Positions 25,501 to 36,464 of a DNA stretch of 64,000 nucleotides are shown one piece after another (within the stretch, counting starts at the first letter, position 1; each line of letters begins with the position of its first letter). The stretch lies in contig JALBUN010000045.1 in assembly GCA_025174535.1 (NCBI GenBank), positions 2,542,001 through 2,606,000 on the forward strand, in the 5' to 3' direction. A program made the translations under genes and the position numbers. The notes under the pieces are model-generated. The model was not told the DNA's origin. It was given only the letters and a program-made list of their open reading frames with translations, and did not search any database. Source of the DNA: Cantharellus purpuraceus. Its lineage: Eukaryota; Basidiomycota; Agaricomycetes; Cantharellales; Hydnaceae.

Positions 25501-26296
25501 CTACCGTGTCTCGGGCAAAGGAAGCAGTGTTTGAAGTGTTTGTTTTGTGGCATCTTTCTCTTCCTTTACTATTGTGGCGAGAGGTTTGAAAGTTGGGTTA
25601 GCTGCATCGACTGTCAAATAAAAGTTGATCATGTGTCCGCTTTATGAGGTGCGAGTCTCTCTGACCTGTCAGTTGGAAAGCTACGCTCTCCGATGTCGTG
25701 ATTTGGGCCCCAGCCTGGCGCATACGTTCTAGTGCCCAAGGAACTTCTTCCTTATTACAGCTCGAGACACCATCTGCAAGAACATGGACGTCATATCGGA
25801 GCTCCAAGAGATCTAGCGCCGTCTGAAGAACGCAGACATGGGACTGGAGTAGGAGAATGAGTAATTTATAACAGGTTGGTACCGAAAGATACATACTTCG
25901 ATACCAAACAGCACGACAGACTTTACCGAGGGTTGTCGTGAGGAGAGTATTGTAACGATGTCCGGTGTAATCATTGAGAACAGGGTCTTTGGATAGGTAC
26001 CAAGGTGAAGCGGACCTAGCGTCGACAGAGCTAGCTCAGGAACCGTCGGCCCAAGACCTACAAGCCTGTGTAAGCATTACGGAAGGGAAGAGTAGACCAG
26101 ACGAGCCTTTCGGATTCTGTTCTGTGGCTACTACGGGAACATTAAGAACCTGGTGTGTGTTAGCCTAGTCAACGACGAATACAATCGCGTGCCTTTGCAA
26201 CTTTGAGCATCTTGTTTGCCGTCCAAAGGACATTGTCGAATGCGTGAATGGCAGGCTCTGAGCATCAAGCGATTCATGAAATTTAATTCGAGGCAT
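25501..26296 (-). pseudogene. Isochorismatase-family hydrolase, apparently disrupted near the N-terminus
   Basis: The start MPRIKFHESLDAQ matches isochorismatase-like hydrolases. In that family a segment with the catalytic Asp (CDxQEKF-like) comes next, then PAIHAFDNVLWTANKMLKVA. Here that segment is absent: the bases coding PAIHAF follow directly, in another frame, at about 26255, and the frame that encodes them has a stop just upstream. Later parts are well preserved: LNVPVVATEQNPKG, GLGPTVPEL, LGTYPKTLFSM (probable catalytic Lys), VVLFGIESHVCVLQTALDLL (catalytic Cys), LADGVSSCNKEEVPWALERM, VAFQLTG and VDAANPTFKPLATIVKEEK, stop 25501-25503. The deletion is not a multiple of three. One intron would also need a GC donor. 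A recent pseudogene or an assembly error both fit; a spliced rescue is not visible. Confidence 0.65.
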
Positions 26297-26680
26297 AAAG
26301 GCTGGCAAAACACAGACTTAGACGTGTTTGCAAATCACAGATGAAGAAAACTGTGTTCTTTGAGGCGAGTTTGAAGACACCTCTGGTGATTGTCGCCATG
26401 AACGAGTATGGGGTTGTATGGAACCCCAAAATGGAGACCCCGGCGAGTTCAATGGTACTCAGTATATTTGGTTAGTGCTGTCTTAATAGACACCGGAAGC
26501 CGGCTGCGTTGTTCAGACCCATAAAGCCAAACAGTTGTAATCAAAGCTCAAGTTCAACGTTGTCACTCTTTCGTCCGTCCCGTCCTTACAAGTCTCGTTC
26601 CTTTTCTTCTGTTCTTCAAACAATACCTGCCGTTTACTGCGGCGTCCACGTCTTCACGAACCTCCTTCACTTTGTATAAC
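26297..26680. other. Divergent intergenic region
   Basis: About 380 bp between the isochorismatase-like start (-) and the large gene starting at 26681 (+). It should contain the promoter of the large gene, with a pyrimidine-rich stretch around 26565-26615. No gene, repeat or RNA is supported. Confidence 0.45.
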
Positions 26681-29600
26681 ATGGATGATAGAGAACAGGC
26701 AAACGCTGCAGCCAAACAGCGAGTGAGTTTCCACCTCCCTCGTGTTACTTTCGATTCTGATCTTGTTATCCAGATGGCAAACTTCCGCTTCCGACAATCC
26801 ACGTCGTCTTCAACTGTGACCACTGGCATTGTGTCCAATGCTCCGGCTAGATCTCACGCTCGATCTCACTCTCGCAATAGCACATCCACAGACTTTTCTC
26901 TTCCAAACTCGACCACGACAAACTCTATCCCATCTGATGAGTCTCAAGACTCTGGTGCTCCTGTTCCAAGCAGCCCATCTCCACGCTCTCGCCCGAGTTC
27001 ACACCACAGACGCCGATCTTCTGTGTCCACGCGACGTGAGTCGGCAGAGATGATGGGTGTTGCACCTCCTCTGGAAATGCGTCCCGACGCTGCTGGTGAT
27101 CAGTCGGAACTCCGACGTCTTGCTCTTTGGACACTTGAGGGAAAAAGTCGCTCTGATGATGCTTTCATTGGAAGCTTCACTAAAGTCGAAATACCCGAGC
27201 TGAATGCCCTCGACATCACGGTCGGTTCCGACGCCACGCAAGGTGAATCTTGTTTGCATGGTGTGCCCCAGAACCTCCTGAACTATTTTTGCAGCGTCAA
27301 AATCCAAGCCCACACTGTCGACTTTTGGTATGGGCAGTGCTCTTGCCGGGAAGCGTGACTCTTTCGGCAAGCTTCTCATTTCATCCTCCAATTCTCTCAA
27401 GGATCAGCTCCATACCCTCATGGAGGAAGAAGAAGAGGAGGAGGAGGAGGAGGAGGAGGAAGAAAGATGGGAGGTTGACAAGGAGGCGACAGTCGCACCA
27501 TCCGCTGATCCTAATCTGTTTCGTGAGGAATCGTATTGTCCTCGGCCAGTAGCGTCTCTACCAAGCCGTCCTCGCCCCGCTAATCTCAGTCTCCGGCCAC
27601 TCTCGCTTAAGCCTGAAACACTACTGTTGAATGGCAATGAGGGATTGCCTACTCCATCGCCGACGCCTTCTCCCCGTATCGCGGGGCTCAGAGCGCTGAT
27701 GCTTGCACCATCTCCCTCGCCATCTCCTGCGCCTTCGAACCCATCGGCTTCATCCCGTCGGCAGACTCTCTCCATCAGTCCATCTCCTCCGCCCATGGAT
27801 TACATGCAACGCCGCCAGTCCCTTGGCTCTTTCACCAGCCCTACTCCTGCAGCGATCAAACGCAAGAGTAGCATTTCATATAAGCGGACAAGTTCAATCG
27901 ACCAACCAGCTGGGAGCCTCCCGACCCCTGAGCCCACGCCTACCAGTCCGCTTCCTCCCTTGCATGCCGCATTGCCCGCTACGTTGCCCTCACTATCGGG
28001 CAACTCCTCAACTGGTCTCGTTCCCGACCTGGACCGACCGCTATCTCCTACCGAGCAAGCATTTCTTTTCCGGTCGCATACTTCCCTTTTATGCCGTATT
28101 TCAGATTTAGAGCAGGCGATTGCCGGGAGACGTCTCAGAAGTTCGTCTTGTAGCATGGAGCCACCTACGGGTAGGGCATTCAGACGGGATGAGGGCTACA
28201 TGTCTAACGAGAGGCCAACGTCGATCTCCAGCATGAGCATAACGTCTGAGCCAGAGTCGCTACCCTCTCAACCATCTGATGAAATGCTTCAACTTGTGTC
28301 GGATCTGAAGGCCGAGCGCGATGAGCTCGTGCGTGATGCGGACGGTTGGAGAACGCGTGTCACAGATTTAGAAAAGCAGATTGGAACACTCACCAGGCGA
28401 GTCGAAGCAGAAAGACGGGAGGCTTGGGTCGTTCGGGAAAGGTTGGGTTTGGTAGAGGTGGAAAAGAAGAGGATCAAAGAGGATGTGGAATGTTGTCGCT
28501 TGGAGTGCCGACGGCTCGAAAAGGCAAATCGGTCAGAAGAAGGAGCTAGGGCCCAAGCTGAGGAAGAGAGGGATGTTCTACGCAACATGTTGAAGGCTGA
28601 ACAAAGGCAGCGGGAGGTGGCGGAGCGGGAGCTCCAGAAACTTCACGTGGAATTGGAGCAGCGTTGTGCACGCGCCGAACAGGCAGAAGCAGACCTACAA
28701 GCGCTGCTCGTCACACCCAAAGTCGAATTGGCGGTGCAGAAGCCTGTTCCCAGACGGTTCAATAGTGTCGATTCGCAGATGTCAACCAGCAGCGCTACCG
28801 ACGTGGAGGAATATGTCCCTGTCGGGATTAGGACCTTCAAGCTGAACGTAGTCGAGGAGGAGGGTGAAGACCGCGATATACCTCACGACGTTATGAACGA
28901 AAATGGGAATGAAAGTGACAATGATGAGCTCGCTCATTACGAGGATGATGGGGATCTGGATGATGACATGATGTTCGACGACGACCAAACTTCCTCCTCG
29001 TTCGGATCAATCGTGCGCTCTAATTCTCATCTACTCCGTCTGGATCTTGCTGCCGCAGCGCCTTCTCCGGCACCGGCACCCGTTCCCGCTCCCTCGCATG
29101 CCAAGAGTGGCTCTATGGAACGAGGGTGGTCGTTCCCTCAAGGTCATGGCAAGTCCTCACCTACTCCCAGAGATCCTCCCAAAGTCGACCACTTCTTTGA
29201 ATGTCTCGATGCACTCAACGCGAGTGAAGCTGACGACGCAGTTAGTCTTCCCACGTATGACAGCGCAACTGCGAAGCAATTTTGGCGAGGCGCGGTCCAA
29301 AGTGCTGACGACGACGACGAATTGCCGCCGTTTGTGTTGCCGGCTCAGCCGAAGAAGGAGAAAGTGTGGAAAGAAATCGAGGCAGCCAAGTTGGAAGTTG
29401 TTGCGGAGGAACCGGAAGAGGACTTTTGGTTCAAATACCGACGTTTCCATGCGCCTCCTGAATTGCGTTCTATTCATGACATCGAGAATGACCCCATGAC
29501 TCCTCGCGCTGTGTCATCGCGTACGTTGCCAGAGGTTGTAGAAACACCACCAAAGCATGTGAAGGTGAGGAGGAGCTCTGTTGACTTCGCCATTCCCGGC

Positions 29601-30344
29601 TTCAAGCCGCATAGTGGTTCTGTGCCCGTTTTACAACCGGCGCCGCCTCCCAAGCGGGGCAGTTCACCTGCCAAAGACTCACCCACCACACCTACGGCAA
29701 AGAGTCCTGTTTTTGTTCCTCAAAAACCTACTTCTCCGACTTTGATACCACAGCCTACTTACAAGTCCCAGTCTTCTGGTTTGACTACGCCACCCAAACC
29801 GCGCGCTTCCACCGCTGGACCCACTTTCATTCCCAAACTATCCACTTCCCCTAAATCTTCTCTTGGAAAGACGATGTCGACGACGAGTACCCCTACGAAA
29901 TCACAAAATGTCCCTGCCTTTGCCACGAAGCAGCCTGCCCCTTCCAAGGCGCCTGTGTTTGTGCCACAGCCCAAGATGACTAGCAAGTCTGTCACAAGGT
30001 CGAGCCTTCTCCCTCCTACGCCGCCTATGCTTACGCGGCCCCCGATTCCTCAACAGACCGTTGCGCCAGTTTCCTCATCCCTCGAACAGGGCTTGACGTC
30101 GAAGCTGTCGCAGCAGATGCAAAGCCTAACCAGCTTATGGTCACCTTGGAGTTCTAGCTCTGACACCGTTGGGACAGCAGTCGTGGGGTCCCAAAATGGC
30201 ACCATGACTGAGCACGGTCGTTCGGCGAGATATATTAACAAAGAGCGGCAGCTTGAGAGGTTGCGGCAGGACATTCGAGAGGATGGTGCATTGGCGATGT
30301 GCACACCTTGTTCGAATTGCAGGGACGGTGTGATCATAATATGA
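26681..30344 (+). CDS. Large disordered coiled-coil protein of unknown function, about 1186 aa
   Basis: Three exons: 26681-26722, 26774-27242 and 27295-30344, with phases that fit and no internal stops. The protein starts MDDREQANAAAKQR. It continues with a Ser/Thr/Arg-rich region, MRPDAAGDQSELRRLALWTL, an acidic run of Glu (27420-27466), and long Ser/Pro-rich disorder with many SP/TP sites. A predicted coiled coil lies at about 28285-28715 (DEMLQLVSDLKAERDELVRD through ELQKLHVELEQRCARAEQAE). An Asp/Glu patch follows (28850-28985), then the conserved-looking EEDFWFKYRRFHAPPELRSI. A Pro/Lys/Ser-rich part repeats PVFVPQ, PTLIPQP and PTFIPK. The C-terminus has a helix (YINKERQLERLRQDIREDG). I do not recognise it. 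It resembles a scaffold phosphoprotein, but function is not inferable. Confidence 0.85.
27420..27466 (+). repeat. Purine repeat encoding a polyglutamate run
   Basis: A GAA/GAG tract within the large gene encodes about 14 consecutive Glu after TLM and before RWEVDKE. It is a simple trinucleotide repeat and so likely polymorphic in length. The opposite strand reads as a serine run, which is only its shadow. Confidence 0.9.
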
Positions 30345-31099
30345 GGTGCGCAAGCCTCGGGTGTGCTGTTGTCGCCTTTTGACGATCTGGTCTCTCTTGC
30401 AGCACGTGTACCTGTGATTTGTCCGTCAAGCCACCTCCCCTTATGCTTTGTACTACTACCACTCGAAATTATTCAATAACCCCTACTATCCAGCATGTCA
30501 TCGCACATCCACACCCAAGTTCTATTTTCTCATTCTGTTGATGTGTCTCTTTATCCCATTTTCGTTCGTTCACGCTCACGCTTGTTTTTTGCCAATGTTC
30601 ATTCAATGATTTTCCGTTTTTGTTGTCTTTAGACCTCGTGTTTACATATCTGCATGCACGCCAGGCCGTGTCGGTGCTTGGTGACACCAACTCCATTTGA
30701 TCCCATGCGTATGTGTATGTCCTAAACGTAGGCAGCCAGTTACGTTTCGACAAGTTTGTTGACATGCATCAAGGAAGAACGAGGTCTTTGAGCTGGCAGT
30801 CCGTGTCTCCTGAAACTCGTCGACGTTCGGATCAGGACTAGCGTGCATGATCATATGTTGTACCTTAGTCACCCGAATTACATAACGACACCAGTAATTT
30901 ACTACAAGACCCGGTCAACGGTTTGAGTGCACGTTTCGAGTATAATTAGTTTGCGTCCTGTAAGAAGAAAGTTCCAGCCAATTTCACGCCACCCTGAGTC
31001 CCCTGACTGGTGTGTTTGGTTTGTCGGAGTTGGCTGGCCACGTGGATACCCATCAGCCACTGTTCAGCCACTGCTAGCCACAGTCCACTACCTGCTATC
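30345..31099. other. Intergenic region
   Basis: About 750 bp between the large gene and the zinc-finger gene, both on the plus strand. It holds the 3' UTR of the first and the promoter of the second. A short direct repeat of cagccactg lies at about 31055-31075. Minus-strand ORFs (up to 98 codons) at 30469-30872 have no motif. Nothing else supported. Confidence 0.45.
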
Positions 31100-32462
31100 A
31101 TGGTACGGTCGTCTCAGGTAGGCAAACCGTCTCCGGCTCCCTTCTTCTCTCCTTATGCCTTCCGGTTCATCAGAGAGGGGCGTCATCCTCGTCTCTCAAC
31201 CAAGCAAGGCAACGTCGTGCCGACACCGGTGTGTGGCCATGTTCTCTCGACGGCTGCTCGAAAGTTTTTGCACGAGAGGCCGACCTCAAGAGACACCAGA
31301 GAACAACAAAGAGTCACTTGGCTCCTGGCTCGTGAGTTCTTCAATGCTATTCTAGTCCTCGGTCATTTGCTGAGGGAGTGTACACTAGGGGTGTGGGGAG
31401 CCCATGCCCACTCTGCGAGGCAACCTTTACTCGGGTGAGACCGGATCTTCTAGGTTAACGTTCTTTGTTCATGAATTCACCAGACCGATGCCATGCGTCG
31501 CCATTTGAAGTCTCGGTTCGTCCCTGTCAGTTTTCTCCATTGTATACTTTTTGAACTTGGCCATGGCCGTCAAAAGCCACAATGGAAAGACTCCAGAAAC
31601 TCTCCATGTTCCGGCCAACCAGGCGTTGCCTTCTTCATCATCATCATCTAGAGGGAGGCGAAGGGAGTCCTCCATTTCTGAAAGTGACGAACTGTCTGAG
31701 GACGACGGCGAACAGCAACCGGTACCTCAGCGTTCTCAGGCAACCTCACGGGCCCAGTCCGTTGCTCCGCCATACTATGAACAGGCCCACCACGCGCCGC
31801 CGCCACCAAACAATTTGTCTCCTGCGATTCTCTATCAGGCTGCAATGTCGTACGAAATTCGCCACGCCCTTACGCCCTCTTCGCCTACTACGTCTTCCTT
31901 ATCCAATGCAAATACTTCGCAGAGTCCGACTATGAGGACGGCGAGTCAGAACAATCCGACCCGCAGCGATGTCTACCCCCAGCCTCCTGGGCACCCCCCG
32001 TATACGCAGTACCCAGCTGATGAATATACCTATCACAACCAACAGCAGCAGCAGCAGCAGCAACAACAGTCTTACGGCACGATGGCGCACCAGCAGTCTC
32101 AACATTACGCTTCTAGCAGTCACGCGGGGCAACTCTACGGCAATGGTATGTACGGCTCCTCGCGGAGTGGCGGGAGCCCGTCCCCGTATGTTTGGGGTCA
32201 TAGACAAGCCCCCGAAGAGGGTCCTTCAGGCTCGACAAAGGCAGAAGAAGACGATGCGAGTAGCCGAGGAGGGAGGCGGGGGCCTGTTCATTCACCCCGA
32301 TCACCGTTTATGCAGCAGGAGCCGCCTCCGTCGGGACTCGCGGCCCTTGCCATGCATGCCGCGCGGATAAGACCCATGTCACCGCTGCCAAATACAAAGC
32401 AGAGTACAGTCAAGACGAAATCCGAGCTGGAGTCTGCGTTGGGACCGAAGTATTCACGGTAA
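31100..32462 (+). CDS. C2H2 zinc-finger transcription factor, two fingers plus disordered polyQ tail
   Basis: Five exons join in frame to about 379 aa: 31100-31117, 31174-31331, 31389-31434, 31484-31515 and 31577-32462. Finger 1 is PCSLDGCSKVFAREADLKRH with TTKSH (C-x4-C-x12-H-x6-H). Finger 2 is CPLCEATFTR joined by splicing to TDAMRRHLKSRH (C-x2-C-x12-H-x4-H), split by an intron in the middle and again before its last His. The remaining 295 residues are disordered: a Ser run, an acidic patch (SISESDELSEDDGEQQ), YQAAMSYEIRHAL, a Gln run (32040-32069), and a C-terminus PLPNTKQSTVKTKSELESAL. Two adjacent fingers suggest sequence-specific DNA binding in the nucleus. Targets are unknown. The fingers become visible only after splicing. 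Confidence 0.88.
32040..32069 (+). repeat. CAG/CAA repeat encoding about ten glutamines
   Basis: Mostly CAG units in the disordered tail of the zinc-finger gene, encoding HN followed by ten Gln and SYG. A pure CAG core makes length variation between strains likely. Confidence 0.9.
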
Positions 32463-32754
32463 CTTGAACTTGGTATATACGTTAATGTCTTTTCTTGAAG
32501 TCCCTTTGGTGCCTTATGATACCTTTCCCTTCAGGTGCCTTTGGAGTATAGTTGTCAGTCTTCTTTTTTTTTTTTCGAGATAGCTGTCCCAGTCGTTATA
32601 TCCTGTGCCTATGTAGGATGGGATTGATGTACTTTCAAAGTTTCGTAAATGGAGGATTTACCCTGTCAGTCCGCACTGAGCGCCTCAGAAGGTCACGTTC
32701 TGTCACAAGGGTCCTGCATTCTCTACAACCCGACAATCACAGGCATCAAGTTCC

Positions 32755-33970
32755 ATGTCGAGCCCTCCGCCGATCCGGATTCTTATAGGTAAGGCCGGTT
32801 CTTTGATCTTCATGTAGACGCTAAACGCCAACACCATTATTGCTCGTTGTTGCGCTTGACTTCGGACGATGTTGCCGCATTCCCATATCCGACACGACAT
32901 TTGACCTCATCACTACCCCTTAATCCCTGCCGCGCTCATAGTCGGTGCAGGCGCAGTAGGCTGTTTCTACGGAGGTCGGTTGCACCAGCCGAAACTCACT
33001 CAACCGGTGCTTGTCTCCCTTGTTTGTCGGTCCAATTATGCTGCGATCAAGGCTCATGGCGTGCGTCTCCGAACGCGCAACTACGGTGACTATACATTTC
33101 GCCCAGAGCACGTCTTTCCCTCGAACGCTGCTGCGGGAGGAGGACATAGGTGGGATTATATCGTAGTAACGACCAAGGCACTGCCGGATGTGTCTGACGA
33201 TTCGGCTGTGATTGTGCCTGTGGTGGGCCCGCGTACCGCTATTGTATTGATTCAAAACGGTGTTGGCGTTGAGGAGCCATATAGGAGGAGATTTCCTGCG
33301 AATGCTGTGCTGTCCGCCGTGACGATTGTATCGGCCGAGCAAGTGCAACCTGGGGTTGTGGTGCAGAATCGGTGGACAAGGATTAGCATTGGACCGTACA
33401 CCGACGGTGTGGGAGATGAAGAAGGCGATCCCAGGACGCGGGTGTTTGTGGGGCTGTTGAAGCAAGGCGGGGTCAAGGACGCTGAGGTTTACACGGAACG
33501 AGCACTGCAACAAGTGCGATGGCACAAGATTGCAGTGCGCAGATCAGACTATCCTGCACGAGTAATTACTGATCAGACTCTAGATCAACGCAAGTATGAA
33601 TCCTTCTTCAGTGCTGTCAAATGGAACAGAGAATGCGCGGATGGTAATGGATGCCGAGCTGAGGGAGCACCTACGAAGCTGTATGGATGAAGTATTCCAT
33701 GCAGCCTCGGTTGTTCTTGGGGGCCCATTGCCATCTCACCTCGCTACTGCGGATCAGATCCTGAAGAGCACGGAGCGAAATACAGGTGGGCGACCGAGCA
33801 TGCTGGTGGACTGGGAGAAGGGGTCGCGTATGGAGCTGGAGGTGATACTAGGGAATCCGATACGGATAGCGAGGAAGAAGGGAGTGAGTATGCCGCGGCT
33901 GCAGACAATGTACTCGCTACTGGCGATGGCACAGAACAGACGGGACGAAAAGGTGCAGGCGAGGCTGTAG
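32755..33970 (+). CDS. 2-dehydropantoate 2-reductase (ketopantoate reductase) family protein
   Basis: NADPH-dependent reductase of the ApbA/PanE family. The classical member makes pantoate for coenzyme A, but fungi carry several paralogues of unknown substrate. Exon 1 encodes MSSPPPIRILI; a 160 nt intron then leads to VGAGAVGCFYGGRLHQ, completing the Rossmann GxGxxG. Next are LVCRSNYAAIKAHGVRLRT, DYIVVTTKALPDVS, the typical VLIQNGVGVEEPY, ANAVLSAVTIVSAEQVQPG and RWTRISIGPY. After RWHKIA (likely catalytic Lys) an intron joins to INASMNPSSVLS and the C-terminal helical domain (MDEVFHAASVVLGG, SMLVDWEKGSRMELEVILGN, GVSMPRLQTMYSLLA). It ends KVQARL at 33970. The length of about 330 aa is normal. 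It lies only about 210 bp upstream of the RGS gene. Confidence 0.9.
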
Positions 33971-34047
33971 TGGAGCGGTGCCTGTTACATAATATCATGT
34001 TTGTAAAATGCAGGGGGCACTCCGATCCCAACTCCGCTGCCTGGCAA

Positions 34048-34165
34048 CCGACGGATCCCTTTCTTCTTTCCTCTCAATCCTCCTCGGCTTCAACTTGCCC
34101 TTCGTCCCTACACCCTTGTTCCTTCTCCTCTTTGTTTTCTTCTCCCTCTCTCTTCGTTCTTGCAG
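34048..34165 (+). promoter_or_regulatory. CT-rich leader/promoter of the RGS gene
   Basis: A long pyrimidine-rich stretch (repeated cttct, ctcct and tctcc) ends in ttcttgcag at 34164, just before the start codon at 34178. It may be a promoter CT block or the end of a 5' UTR intron, given the good acceptor sequence. Either reading is inference. Confidence 0.45.
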
Positions 34166-34177
34166 TCATTCACCCCC

Positions 34178-36464
34178 ATGTCGCAAGCAGCAAAGGTCTG
34201 TCAACCTCCTGCTCCACCGTCTGTCCTACCGGCTCACTCTTATGTCAGGACGGTAGCAATGCTTCAAGCAGCCACATGATGAAGATCACTAAACGTGGTC
34301 GTCCTTTTCTAAAGGTGGGCTTTTCGCCTCTTGGATCTTCAGCACCGCCTCACCGCTTGTGATAGGACACGCTTGACCTGTTCGCCACTCTGATTGTCTC
34401 GCTTGACTTGACGACACACAAACAGTTCTTTCGGAGCTTTCCCAACTCATTCTCCACGTGCATCACATCCTTGTAGTTATTTGTGTGCTAGTCTGATGTA
34501 TTGTGATTTCTAGAGATGAGGCGGCAGCGAACCTTGCGTCGCTGAAGTTTTCGCAATCGAATCGCGGACCTGACCCCCGTGAGCCTTCCCGCATAGTTAC
34601 GACAACTACGACCACGACATTCTCCATGACTCGCGAGATGGCAAAGGCCATGGCGCAACACTTTATGGACGCCCGCCTGATCGAGAACGCCGCTGACCGA
34701 ACTTCCAACCTCTTCAAGGATCGGGGTGTTTACATGCTAACACCAAAGGGCCTCCATGTTTTAGAACGCTTCATATCCAAGAACGGCATGAACGCAGATC
34801 ACTTACTCCATGTCTTTGCCTCTCAGCCGATTTGCATGAAGCTTTTGCACCTCGAGCGTCGGCTCAGCGACGATGAGATCATTATTTCCCAGTCTGTTAT
34901 CACCGCTCTCTTCCGACGCTTTGTAGGTCGACAACCTAATTACCCTCCGGAAGCCACTGGGCCGCAGGACCCTGGCGATGAATACCATCAGCGATCAAAG
35001 GGCATTCCATTGATGGACGTTCAAGAACGCGCTACCACCTTGGTTGGCAAAGGCCAGCTTCAGACGTTCAAAAACTGCTTCACGGCCGTATCAGCCCTCG
35101 AATGGCTCTGTGACTTTACATCTATTGTAGGGAGGGATGAGGCGGCTGAAATGGCGGCGCATTTTGTTCGGTTTGGTTTGATCGCTATCGTCAGTGATAA
35201 GCGCAAGGGCACTGATTCCGCTGTCATCTTTACTGTTCGGGGGACTACTGGTGGGAATGCCGCAGCTGCAGTATGTTGCCAGGCTCTCTTTGTAACCCAC
35301 CACTCACCTAGCTTTTTCAGGAACAAGGCGAGTTCCGTTGCACGGCCAAGGCAATCTATCGTGTCACAGATGAGGGACGTCGTGTGGCACGCTGGGATCA
35401 GTCGACTAGTGCTCGCCTTGCTAGTCATGATTCCCCGAACGCCTCTTCAGCCAACGTGGCCACAAACGATCGGACATCTGTAGAGGCAACATCTGAAGAA
35501 GGCATCGCCAATGAGGTGTCATACGGTCCCGGTAATGGAGTCCCAAGCAATCCGACAACGATCTCTCAAACTACTGATTCCAAGATTCATCGACGGATAT
35601 CGATGGCGGAAAAGCTCAAGAACGATTACCAGGCGGGACAGAACCCAAAGGGTCCCAAGGAGTCCAACACAGATCGTCTCCGCTACATCTTAGACGAGCC
35701 AGCCCTGCGATCATTATTCCGCGAGTTTTTACGTGGAAACTTCTGTGAGGAGAACTTGTCGTTTTGGTTAGAAGTGCAAGATTTCAAGCGGAAGTTCAAC
35801 ATCACATCATCTGCTATCGCTGCAGGTAACTCGACGGGTCGACCCAGCACTGGCAAGGGTGGACCTGGCCAGGCTGCAATGGAGAAACATCATGAGGCGC
35901 TCATTCAAATGGCTTTCGTTATTTATAACACCTATCTGGCACCCTCCTCGCAATGTGAGCTGAATATCGATCATGGCCTCCGCAATGAACTCGTGGCATA
36001 TTTAAACGAAGTAATGACGGATTTGACTGGCAAGACGTTTCAAGGTCGGGTGGAGCCTGAGCAGGCTAATGCTGTTAATGCTACACAGCTACAGACTATG
36101 ATACGATTGTACGAGCGTATTCAGACGCACGTCTTCCGCTTAATGGCGACAGACTCGGTGCCAAAGGTATAGCCTGCCCGTTCATATTTCTCAACGATAT
36201 TTCGACCGCTGACTATCATTTGTTGTACTGCTACAGTTTATCAAAACGCCACGGTTTATGTTGCTGCGAAACTGGGTAGAAGAGTTTGAGGCTGTGGAGA
36301 ACGATGCATCGTCTGCTGGGGTTGCACAGCCAGCTGTCCCGCCTGGTCTTGATGATGAAACCGCCAATGAAATTGGGCGGACGTATATGACAGTCTCGCA
36401 GACAGCGAACGAGAAGGCGCACTTGCCGGGTCCGCGGCCGGATAAAACCAATGGTTTGGTATGA
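34178..36464 (+). CDS. Regulator of G-protein signalling with DEP-type domains (FlbA/Sst2/Thn1 type)
   Basis: GTPase-activating protein for heterotrimeric G-alpha subunits; relatives control mating-pheromone response, hyphal growth and conidiation or fruiting. The start MSQAAKVCQPPAPP splices to HMMKITKRGRPFLK, then DTLDLFATLIVSLDLTTHKQ, FFRSFPNSFSTDEAAANLAS, LKFSQSNRGPDPREPSR and TTTTTTTFSMTREMAKAMAQ. The DEP-like parts include HFMDARLIENAADR and FTAVSALEWLCDFTSIVGRD, then after an intron EFRCTAKAIYRVTDEGRRVA. The RGS box runs from about 35670 to 36150: LRYILDEPALRSLFREFLRG, FCEENLSFWLEVQDFKRKF, YNTYLAPSSQCELNID, RLYERIQTHVFRLMATDSVP. The last exon gives FIKTPRFMLLRNWVEEFEA and ends TNGLV at 36464. 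Intact as far as seen. Confidence 0.93.

Noticed and set aside
27404..28156. Minus-strand ORFs of 118-130 codons with poly-Ser opposite the large gene
   Set aside because: They are mirror frames of the Glu run and Ser/Pro-rich coding exon on the plus strand and carry no motif.
31010..31438. 142-codon ORF reading through the zinc-finger exons
   Set aside because: Wrong frame; the correct frame after splicing gives two C2H2 fingers.
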